Positions 56,041-64,000 of a stretch of 64,000 bases of DNA are shown piece after piece. How positions within the stretch are numbered: the first letter of the stretch is position 1; every line of letters begins with the position of its first letter. The position numbers were made by a program, and so were the translations under genes. Source of the DNA: Nipponacmea schrenckii (Eukaryota > Mollusca > Gastropoda > Lottiidae); assembly GCA_030562195.1 (NCBI GenBank), contig CM060199.1, positions 22,650,338-22,714,337 on the forward strand, in the 5' to 3' direction. A model generated the notes under the pieces. That model was not told where the DNA came from. It did not search any database and saw nothing but the letters and a program-made list of their open reading frames with translations.

Positions 56041-57639
56041 GGCCGTGCAAAGTAAATTGTCTGTTTTACAGGCCTTTTTTTTTTAAAAAAAATGGGGCGA
56101 GAGGGCGAATTTATTATTTATTATAAGCGCTTTTTTAAATTTGGCACCAGAAAAAATCAGAGCGAGCGAAGCTATTTATTATTTATTTCTACAATTTAAA
56201 AAATAGATTTAAATCTCCATTCAGATGCAACTATCAGATGTTTTTAGAGTTTGAATGTTATTAGTTGATAGAAATAACAGAACCTTTTTACCTTTCAACT
56301 TCACATAAACATAATCATTCCAACATATTTACTACCTCTGACAATGATGCACTTAGGGTGCATCAGGGTTGATAATATTATGTCAAGACAATGTTATTCT
56401 ACTACACTACAGTACTAATCCATTTCTATCCATCTGTAAACTATATTTTAAAATGCCTTGTGTGTACTATGTTAGTTTTTGGAAATTTTGGAACAAAGTT
56501 TTCATACATACATTGTAATACAAAAAATCTGATTAGATCGAACTTCTATTTTAATAAATTTTCAAATGCCGATAATTTGAGAACGCCCCAGAAATAAGCA
56601 TAAAACTCCAATTTATTCATTTATTTTTATAAGGGGGGCCAACGGAGTACTTCCTGTTTTAAATAAGAAAGCGCCATGTTTGAGTGATAACCCAAAAATG
56701 AGAAAATGCGTAACCGAATATAAAATTCGTAATTTCTTGATGCGTAACCATTTTCCCAAAAAAATTAAATTTCCAAATTTAATGACATATTAAAGTGATT
56801 TACTTTTAATGCCATTGTGGGTCTCGATTTGTTCCACCATTATTATTTCAGAAATGAAATCATCAAGATTAAGATTAAATTAATTTTTGGGTTGTCCTCC
56901 GAAAGTTAATAATTTTAATAATTATGTTCAATTTAGAAATAATTGCATTTTCCAACGTAAAACTCCATCAAAATTTATTTCATTTAAACTCGTAGAAGAA
57001 AACTTTTTATCGGTGATGAAAAACCTTCTAAGCCACTTCGGTTTTTGAGTGAACCAAGGGAGATAATATGAAAAAATCGATCGTACTCGAACGTATAAAA
57101 TTCGTATTTTCTTGTATTCGTTTCCATTTTTCCATAAATATTAACTTTTTCAAATCAATGGCAGAAAAAAACCCGGTGCATTCTTTTACTTGTAATTGTA
57201 ACGGGTCTCGATTTGTTCCACCATTATTATCCAGAAATGAAATCATCAAGATTAAGATTAATTTAATGTTTGGATTGTCCTCACGAAAGTGTGAATAATT
57301 TTCATAATTGTGCTTCCTTCAGCAAATAATTGCATTTTCCAACGTTAAATTGTATCAGAATCAATTTCAGTTTAAAGTTGTAGAAGAAAATCTTTTTATC
57401 GGTGATGAAAAACGCATTCTAAGCCACTTCCGGTTTTTCGGTAAACGTCAAGGGAGATAATTATGGTAAAAAATATTTTCGGGAACGGGGAAATAACTCT
57501 ATTTTACACACAATTTTGGAGACGCGCGCGCATTATTTATTAATTATTCCAAAATGTCAATAAATAGTTTTGGAGCGCGGGGTATTTTACCGGAGCGCGC
57601 GGGGCCTGTAAAACAGACAATTTACTTTGTACGGCCTTA
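56038..57639. mobile_element. 1.6-kb non-autonomous DNA transposon with TTA target duplication
   Basis: The element 56041-57636 has inverted ends GGCCGT(G/A)CAAAGTAAATTG...; TTA is duplicated at 56038-56040 and 57637-57639. No transposase. It contains two diverged copies of a ~350-base segment ('gggtctcgatttgttccaccattatt') and G/C-rich subterminal parts. The 3-base T-W-A-type duplication points to PIF/Harbinger or a similar superfamily. Confidence 0.8.
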
Positions 57640-57978
57640 GGGATAGACTTTTTAAGCAAAAATTCAATTAATCTATTATTGGAAAATAAGTGCATAAGCA
57701 TTAAAGGAGAAAAACTACCTATATATTCTTTCCAAGAAGGTCAGAATCAAGAGTGTAGTAGAGTCTCTATTGCTGATGATATTATTGTTCCTGCACTATC
57801 TGAGGCTATTATATTAGGGAATATAATAGACCCCATTCCAAACTCAAAAACAGTATGTGTTGAACCAAGCGACAAATTCACAGAAAAATATGAAGCATTG
57901 TTGGCTAGAACATTAGTGAATCCCAGTAAGGGAATAATTCCATTGAGAATTTTAAACATAAATGATGCCGATCCTTAA
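57640..57978 (+). pseudogene. pol: E3 protease end and protease-RT linker
   Basis: Begins GIDFL, the second conserved protease motif, in phase with 55679-56040. A TAA at 57976-57978 coincides with a one-base shift into the frame used by RT, so pol is broken here as well. Confidence 0.75.
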
Positions 57979-58055
57979 ACTTTATAAGAATTCTGTGGGT
58001 CGCCAACATTGAAACTGTTTATGAAGAGGAATTAATACAAAATAATGTAGATGCT

Positions 58056-60989
58056 GTGCATATTAACGAAGTGCACATGCAAAAACATTGTGAAAATTCC
58101 CTTCCAGATTACTTGGAAAATTTATTTAAGGATGCATCTTCAGACCTATCTGAACATGAACAAAATAAATTAAAAAGTTTACTGATCACTTTTCAAGATG
58201 TTTTTTCGAAATCCCCAGATGATTTAGGCATGACACATATAGTTCAACATAAAATTGATACTCAGGGTGCAAGACCAATAAAACAAGCTCCAAGACGAAT
58301 TCCATTAGCTCTTGCAAAAGAAGCAGAGAAGGAAATATCTGAAATGGCAGCAAAAGGTATTATTGAGACTTCTGAAAGCCCTTGGTGCAGTCCTGTAGTC
58401 ATACTACGTAAAAAACATAATAATGCCCTAAGAATATGTATTGATTATAGAAAATTAAACTATTATACAGTAAAAGATTCCCATCCATTGCCACAAATTC
58501 CACAAATATTAGATGCGATTGGAGATTCGTCTCTATATTCGACAATAGATCTTACTAGTGGATTTTACCAGCTTCAAGTAACCCCTGAAGATAGGCATAA
58601 GACAGCATTTTCCATACCAGGATGTGGGTTGTGGCAATTTAAGTCCCTTCCCTTTGGTTTAACCAATGCACCGGCAACCTTTGAACGTCTTATGGAAAAA
58701 GTTCTATCTAAGCTCAATTGGCAAATATGTATGGTTTACCTTGATGATGTGATTGTGTTTTCAAAGAATTTTAACGATCACCTAGATAATTTAAAATTAG
58801 TCTTTAAACGATTTAGAGAAGCAAATCTTAAAATCAATCCAAAAAAATGTGCTTTTCTAAAGAAATCTGTAAAATTTCTAGGACATATCATAAGTGAACA
58901 TGGTGTTTCAACAGACCCTGAAAAAACTAAGACAGTTACTACTTGGCCAATTCCTACAAATATAAAAGAAGTAAGATCCTTCCTTGGGTTATGTTCTTAC
59001 TATAGGAAATTCGTGCATAAATTTGCTGATATAGCCAGGCCTTTACATAAACTAACAGAAAAGAATCATACTTTTACATGGGATGAAACTTGTCAAAATG
59101 CCTTTGATCAGTTAAAGAGAGCACTTACCTCTCCTCCAGTATTATCATTTCCTTGTGAGAAAGGAATGTATATTCTTGATACAGATGCTTCTAATCTTGG
59201 TATTGGAGCTGTGTTATCCCAAATGCAAAATGGTTCTGAAAAAGTGATTAGTTATTACAGTCAAGCTTTCAGTAGAGTAGAAAGAAAATATTGTGTGACA
59301 AGGAAAGAATTATTAGCAATTGTAAGAGCAATCAAAAATTTTCATCATTACCTTTACGGACAACAATTTATAGTTAGAACGGATCATGGATCCTTAACAT
59401 GGCTATTAAATTTTAAAAATCCTGAAGGACAAATAGCCAGATGGCTAGAATTCCTAGCATCATACCATTTTAAAATAGAATATCGAGCCGGAAAATCTCA
59501 TCTTAATGCAGACACTTTATCACGAAGGCCCTGCTTTGATAAAGACTGTGGTCACTGCATGAAAGCTGAAGAAAAATATAACACAACAGATACCTCAGAA
59601 GTTGAAAATCTTGAAAACTTACAATTAAGGCCAGTTAATCTTCAAACAGTAAATACTGATACTGTTCAATTAAATGAATCTGATCTACAATTTAAAAACA
59701 TAATTGATTTACAAAATGAAGATAAGATTATAATAGAAGTACTTTCCTGGTTAAAGAAAGATAAAAGACCAGGTTGGCAAGATATCTCCAAATCAAATGG
59801 TGATGTCAAATATTATTGGTCAAGATATGATACCTTGAGTTTACAACAAGGTATATTGTGCAATTCATGGGAGACAGATACTGGCAAATTAACGTATCAA
59901 ATTGTTCTTCCACAATGTTTAAAATTTATTGTCTTTCAACAGCTCCATAATAATGTAACTGGAGCACATTTAGGGTATAAAAAAACTTTATCAAAAATAA
60001 GAATGCGCTATATTTGGCCAAGGATGAGATATGATATAAAACATTGGTGTAAAAATTGTGACCAATGTGCTTCCCGAAAACCCCCTCATAAGCATCCAAA
60101 AGCTCCATTAAAAACTTACCATGTTGGAGAACCTATGGAAAGATGGGCTCTTGACATAATGGGTCCTCTACCTTTAACAGAAAGAGGAAATTCATTCATT
60201 CTTGTAGTTGGAGACTATTTTACTAAATGGGTACAAGCAATACCTATAAAAGATCAAAAAGCTACTACCATTGCGGAAAAATTAATAAATGATGTTATTA
60301 GTATTTTTGGTGTACCTATGGAACTACATTCTGATCAGGGAGCCAATTTTGAATCAGATGTTTTCTCTGAAATGTGTAAATTACTACAAATTGTTAAAAC
60401 TAGGACAAGTCCATTTAGACCACAATCTGATGGTATGATAGAAAGAAATAACAGAACAATAAAAGATATGTTATCAGCTTATGTCTCTAAAGATAAGCGT
60501 GATTGGGACAAAAATATAAATTTATTAATGTTAGCCTACCGTTCTGCAGTCCATGAATCTACAGGTGTAAGTCCTAATGAAATGGTATTTGGCAGAACAG
60601 TTAAACTTCCAATAGATCTAATATTAGGCCAGCCAGAACCTGAAATCAAAGAGATAAAATCAAATTATGCATACAATTTAACAGAAAGATTTAAAATCAT
60701 TCATGAATTTGCAAGAGAAAAATTAAAACTTGCATCTGACCACATGAAACGTGACCATGACAGGCACACCCAAATAAACTTATATAATAAAGGGGACTAT
60801 GTTTGGATGTATAAAACACATCACGAAGGACCAGGGTCAAAACTAAGATGTCCTTGGGAAGGTCCATTTGTAGTTATTAAACGATTAAATGATGTACTCT
60901 ATAAAATACAAAAGAATACTAAATCTAAGCCAAAAGTTATCCATCATAATAAATTAAAACCTTACACTGGAGATAAAATAATACAATAA
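58056..60989 (+). CDS. pol: E3 Pol: reverse transcriptase, RNase H, integrase
   Basis: A 977-codon open frame with no internal break; the start shown is only the first ATG in a frame already open from about 57985. RT with RICIDYRKLN, LPFGLTNAP and the catalytic YLDD at residues ~228-231; RNase H with LDTDASNLGIGAV and RTDHGSLTWLL; integrase with an HHCC finger (HNNVTGAHLG ... CKNCDQC), Asp in ALDIMGPLP, Asp in SDQGANFES, Glu in GMIERNNRTI, and a GPF motif (WEGPFVVI) in the C-terminal domain. No chromodomain. All catalytic residues are present. The upstream frame break and the protease insertion still make this copy defective. Confidence 0.93.
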   Translation: MHINEVHMQKHCENSLPDYLENLFKDASSDLSEHEQNKLKSLLITFQDVFSKSPDDLGMTHIVQHKIDTQGARPIKQAPRRIPLALAKEAEKEISEMAAKGIIETSESPWCSPVVILRKKHNNALRICIDYRKLNYYTVKDSHPLPQIPQILDAIGDSSLYSTIDLTSGFYQLQVTPEDRHKTAFSIPGCGLWQFKSLPFGLTNAPATFERLMEKVLSKLNWQICMVYLDDVIVFSKNFNDHLDNLKLVFKRFREANLKINPKKCAFLKKSVKFLGHIISEHGVSTDPEKTKTVTTWPIPTNIKEVRSFLGLCSYYRKFVHKFADIARPLHKLTEKNHTFTWDETCQNAFDQLKRALTSPPVLSFPCEKGMYILDTDASNLGIGAVLSQMQNGSEKVISYYSQAFSRVERKYCVTRKELLAIVRAIKNFHHYLYGQQFIVRTDHGSLTWLLNFKNPEGQIARWLEFLASYHFKIEYRAGKSHLNADTLSRRPCFDKDCGHCMKAEEKYNTTDTSEVENLENLQLRPVNLQTVNTDTVQLNESDLQFKNIIDLQNEDKIIIEVLSWLKKDKRPGWQDISKSNGDVKYYWSRYDTLSLQQGILCNSWETDTGKLTYQIVLPQCLKFIVFQQLHNNVTGAHLGYKKTLSKIRMRYIWPRMRYDIKHWCKNCDQCASRKPPHKHPKAPLKTYHVGEPMERWALDIMGPLPLTERGNSFILVVGDYFTKWVQAIPIKDQKATTIAEKLINDVISIFGVPMELHSDQGANFESDVFSEMCKLLQIVKTRTSPFRPQSDGMIERNNRTIKDMLSAYVSKDKRDWDKNINLLMLAYRSAVHESTGVSPNEMVFGRTVKLPIDLILGQPEPEIKEIKSNYAYNLTERFKIIHEFAREKLKLASDHMKRDHDRHTQINLYNKGDYVWMYKTHHEGPGSKLRCPWEGPFVVIKRLNDVLYKIQKNTKSKPKVIHHNKLKPYTGDKIIQ

Positions 60990-61014
60990 GAAAATTTAAT
61001 AATGTTTATAAGAT

Positions 61015-61095
61015 ATTAAAAAAAAAAAAAAAAAAAATTATAAAATAATAATAATAATAATTAATTATAATAATAATAATAATAATAAATAACCT
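61015..61095. repeat. Poly-A and (ATA/ATT)n microsatellite
   Basis: A run of 16-18 A followed by ataataat repeats between the pol stop and the extra gene. It resembles a retrotransposed poly-A tail and could mark how the extra gene arrived. Confidence 0.85.
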
Positions 61096-61111
61096 ACCAT
61101 TGTTATTGTAG

Positions 61112-61378
61112 GATGTCACCTACCATTGTCGTTTGTGCGATGGAGATACTGTCATCTATAGGAAACTAGAGCACGTGGAAAGACATCTTACGTCTGCCCA
61201 TTCTGGTTTTGGATTTAGGTGTTCTGTATGCAGACAAGTTTGCACCCGTGGGAACACCCGACACTGTCAAGGTGCCAACATGGATCCAATAATGAGGTCG
61301 AACCATAAATTCGGGCCAGAAGAAGAAAATTTTTTTAAAGAATTTCAGAAAAAAAATTGTACAAAGGAAAAGAAGTGA
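61112..61378 (+). CDS. E3 extra gene, zinc-finger part
   Basis: Starts after the acceptor ttattgtag (61103-61111). Two Cys/His modules: CRLCDGDTVIYRKLEHVERH and CSVCRQVCTRGNTRHC, with C2H2-like spacing, then an acidic linker. The frame has no ATG before its zinc fingers, in keeping with a start supplied by the LTR exon. It ends at a TGA at 61376-61378 but overlaps the next frame at an A8 run. Function unknown; DNA, RNA or protein binding is possible. Confidence 0.65.
   Translation, partial: DVTYHCRLCDGDTVIYRKLEHVERHLTSAHSGFGFRCSVCRQVCTRGNTRHCQGANMDPIMRSNHKFGPEEENFFKEFQKKNCTKEKK
61351..61357 (+). promoter_or_regulatory. Possible -1 slippery site joining zinc-finger and BTB frames
   Basis: A AAA AAT in the zinc-finger frame. 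A -1 shift here leads into the BTB frame, which is already open. Either programmed slippage or a one-base loss from the A run would explain the arrangement. Confidence 0.4.
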
Positions 61379-62094
61379 TGATTCGCCAAATCCACCAGGA
61401 AATCAATAAAAGAAGGAGTTTCGATAATCTTTTTGAACCACCTAAGAAAGTTAAAATAAATCCACCAACTTATACTCCTACACCAAAAGAAAACTTGAAA
61501 AAAACTCCATCTTTTCCTCCACCATTAATCGAGTTCGACAAATCCCCTGAAAAGAAGGAAAAAGAAAGATCCTGGCTGCCAAAAGAAAAAAACTTATCAA
61601 ATATAGAACCAGACGACATAATTGGTTCATGTTCCTCTTCATCATCTTCATCACCATCTTCACCATCATCATCATCTTCATCTTCGTCTTCTGGTAGAAT
61701 CAAACCAAACACAGACACCACCAAATCCAAATTGAATCAAATTTCAGAAAATAACAATGATTGGATAATACTTAATGTTGGGGGAAAAATGTTTGGTACA
61801 TCCAAGGATACCTTACTTAAAGATAAAGAAGGACTTTTAGCTAAACTTGTCCAACCGGATCCAGGTGTCAAACCAATAAATGCCAAAAATTCATGTACAC
61901 CATTGTATAGAATAGACAGAGATCCAAAACATTTTGATCAAATACTGAATTATCTTAGAAATGTAGGTGAAATTCCAATATCCAGGCTTATTACAAACAA
62001 TTATAGTGCCTTAGAAGAATTTTTGTTAGAGGCAAAGTATTTTGAATTGTCTGGACTTGTAAATATTATCCAAGCTAGAATTAGTGAAATGTAA
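61355..62094 (+). CDS. E3 extra gene, KCTD-type BTB domain part
   Basis: About 245 codons: a basic/Pro-rich lead, a Ser tract (~30 residues) and, from about residue 130, a T1/KCTD BTB fold with WIILNVGGKMFGTSKDTLL, YRIDRDPKHFDQILNYLR and LEEFLLEAKYFELSGLVNII. In animals such domains oligomerise and bind Cullin-3 or channel partners. No other retroelement ORF in the window has it. It sits in the sense strand between pol and the polypurine tract, so it is inside the mobile unit. The likely origin is capture of a host KCTD-like gene. Confidence 0.85.
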
Positions 62095-62253
62095 ATTTAA
62101 ATGTTCCAATTATTCAAAGTTAAAAGTTAGTTTAAAAGTTACTTTGTAATTTGAGTTTAACTGTAAGTTATTCTACACATAATGATTGTTGTTTCATCAA
62201 AATTCTGAAATAGAAAAATTAAAGTTATATGTATTAGTTCGGGACGAATGTTT

Positions 62254-62270
62254 AAAGAAAAGGGGGGCAA
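62254..62270 (+). other. E3 polypurine tract
   Basis: AAAGAAAAGGGGGGCAA directly before the 3' LTR. Confidence 0.85.
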
Positions 62271-62445
62271 TGTAACGATTTAGACTATGGCGCTCATATA
62301 AACGGACGCCTGTGTCTTCGTCCATCAACTTTAAACTGTGGTCATCATAGATAAATCTGGGGTGACACTCACGAACACCCACACCATAACATATCTGCTC
62401 ATATTTAAACCAAGAAGGAGATGTTTGTTCAAAGGATTCCATCAC
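62271..62445 (-). CDS. Antisense ORF in E3 3' LTR
   Basis: Same 58-codon reading frame as at 53120-53294, ATG at 62445, here running on to 62197 across the polypurine tract. Confidence 0.35.
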
Positions 62446-63406
62446 AATTTAATGTTGTATTCTTGAAAAACACACATACCGCCATTTTGGTCGCTATGTT
62501 TACATAATGACGTCATAACGAAAGCGGAAGTTCAGTCTCGACACCATTCTGTTTTCTTTTTAATTGTTTCCTTTTTACAAAACTTTAATTCAACAAGTAA
62601 TAAGCAAAAACCAATAATAAATCACTTATCCATTGGAATTTCAATAAAACAAAAGCGTAACATTAATGTATAGTCCTGTTAAAAATCATCAAATCTTAGC
62701 CGTTGAACTAAGAACAACAACTCGAACGCGCATCGCTTCCGTGACGTCCGCGATGACGTTATAAATAAAGGGCGCGTAATCCAAACAGGGGGATCATTCA
62801 GACTAAAATGAGTTTCTCCAAGCAGATGAACACCTCTGACAAAGTAAGTACAATTATCTCCAATACAAAATTGGAGAATTAATCAAAGTGGGGAAAATAC
62901 AAAACTGGAGAAAGTTTAATACTATTCAGTAAATTCTTAAAAAGGAAAAGGAACTCCTTATACAGTTGGAGAAAATCTCCAATACTAAAGTTGGAGAAAT
63001 AAGCCTCAAGATTTAAACTGGAGAAATAATAATATTGTCCAAGATCTAATAAATAGAAATAATTTAAATCTATGATTAAAAACCAACAAATGGTTGGATA
63101 AATGTTCTAAATATTATAATACTAATTAACTGGTATCTCCAGAATTAAGATAGATAAACATAGAGTCTAAGAAGTTCTCCAAGGTTGAATTTATTTTGTC
63201 TTATAAACTTAATACAGAGAAGCCAAGAAGATATCCATTAGTATTTATTTATTGTAGTGTGTTAAATAAAAGTATTGTTATTTATTTGTGTGTTTTGATA
63301 TCTCTTCAACTTCGTAGCATTGTAGGTTTGATGTCGGGCGGGTCCTTATTTTTATATTTTGATAGCAAATTCCCTTCATCCTGACAGATTTTTGGGGTTT
63401 GTTACA
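62271..63406 (+). repeat. E3 3' LTR
   Basis: 1136 bases, ~99% identical to 53120-54259. The TATA box, the start exon (with one Asp-to-Asn change) and the GTAAGT donor are kept. Confidence 0.93.
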
Positions 63407-64000
63407 CTGTCTGTTCTTAAGGGCAGCTAAAAAAGATAATACATAAAAATCTTAAGGTATCTTTTTACGTTGATTATACATTATGTATTAGGAAAGTGGG
63501 CGTATATTGCTAGGCAACCACTTGTTGTATTTATAAATTGTACATGTTAATAGTACGAATAAAGATTATCATTATTATTATTATGCGATCATAGAATAAG
63601 CATAATACTTAAGGTTTTTGAGATATATTTCATTAACAAATTCAAAAATACCATAATAAGTTGATGAAAGTTTTTGCATCATTATGATGTAAAGCAGTAA
63701 TTTGTCCCTGAACTTAGGAAAATCTTTGTATGGTAAACCAATTAAAAAATTCTGTGTATAATAATCCCAAAAATTTAATTAACAGCTAAAAATACAACAT
63801 GCAAGACTGTTGAAAACTTGGACGAAATTTTGTCATCGAATTAATGTTTTACTTAGGTAATTAACAGTAGATACATGTAACAATAAAAATATTTAAGAGT
63901 AAATTAATTGCTGAATCTGGACATATCTTGTTTTAATTTAAATTAAATGACCAACATGACATTTCTACATAAAAACATCCCTATTTTGCTTTCCTAACAA
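63407..64000. other. No gene; possible LINE-like 3' tail
   Basis: AT-rich flank of E3. Near 63560 'aataaagattatcattattattattatg' type sequence (poly-A signal plus short tandem tail) resembles a retroposon end, and 'gtgggcgtatatt' near 63498 resembles an end of the 160-bp-repeat element. Neither is conclusive. Confidence 0.4.

Larger units (their letters stand above)
53120..63406 (+). mobile_element. E3: Ty3/gypsy element with extra zinc-finger/KCTD-BTB cargo gene
   Basis: LTRs 53120-54259 and 62271-63406, tRNA-Leu-type primer site, gag, protease (split by a DNA transposon), RT-RNase H-integrase, then the extra gene 61112-62094, then a polypurine tract. About ten substitutions and one 4-base indel between the LTRs (~1%) indicate a recent insertion. 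The flanks (gttaa on the left, ctgtc on the right) show no target duplication. Confidence 0.92.

Noticed and set aside
61470..61730. Minus-strand acidic ORF
   Set aside because: Mirror of the Ser tract in the E3 BTB protein.
1..64000. tRNA or rRNA genes
   Set aside because: No cloverleaf with A and B boxes or rRNA-like stretch was noticed; primer-site matches to tRNA ends belong to the retroelements.

Overview
The window looks like intergenic and intronic DNA from an AT-rich invertebrate nuclear genome, most likely a marine lophotrochozoan such as a mollusc. The basis is spliceosomal introns, two 500-N assembly gaps (10920-11419, 28754-29253), dense eukaryotic transposons, and an element built on a core of ~160-bp tandem repeats that resembles the bivalve 'pearl' type. 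The species cannot be named from sequence alone. Only one likely cellular gene model (minus strand, 1248-6290) and one broken acidic zinc-finger gene (minus strand, 50818-53119) are visible. Nearly everything else is mobile or satellite DNA.

1-6300: a minus-strand gene with four in-phase exons, the last being a tandem exon duplication. Its first intron holds a Mutator-like element (MULE, 2130-5713) with an 8-bp target duplication, and the MULE is itself interrupted by the 160-bp-repeat element (2931-5272). 6300-14800: mostly unannotatable DNA, a Ty3/gypsy scrap, a frameshifted ORF, a gap, and a 49-bp satellite split by a 5'-truncated LINE. 16186-27919: three head-to-tail copies of a ~4-kb repeat. 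The middle copy carries a 2.2-kb insertion with a two-exon Crypton-like tyrosine recombinase.

28383-50812: an old env-bearing Ty3/gypsy element on the minus strand (called E1), interrupted twice. A young env-bearing relative on the plus strand (E2, 30084-39257, 451-bp LTRs, TTGC target duplication, tRNA-Pro-type primer site) sits in the E1 env gene. A two-gene PIF/Harbinger transposon (41872-46683) sits in the E1 integrase.

53120-63406: E3, a plus-strand Ty3/gypsy element with ~1.14-kb LTRs about 1% diverged. Between pol and the 3' LTR it carries an extra gene with a zinc-finger part and a KCTD-type BTB domain. The LTR itself contains a 12-codon ATG exon ending in a strong splice donor that is in phase with the acceptor in front of this extra gene. 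A 1.6-kb non-autonomous DNA transposon with a TTA duplication interrupts the E3 protease. The E3 cargo gene with its LTR-encoded start exon is the best candidate in the window for an undescribed system.
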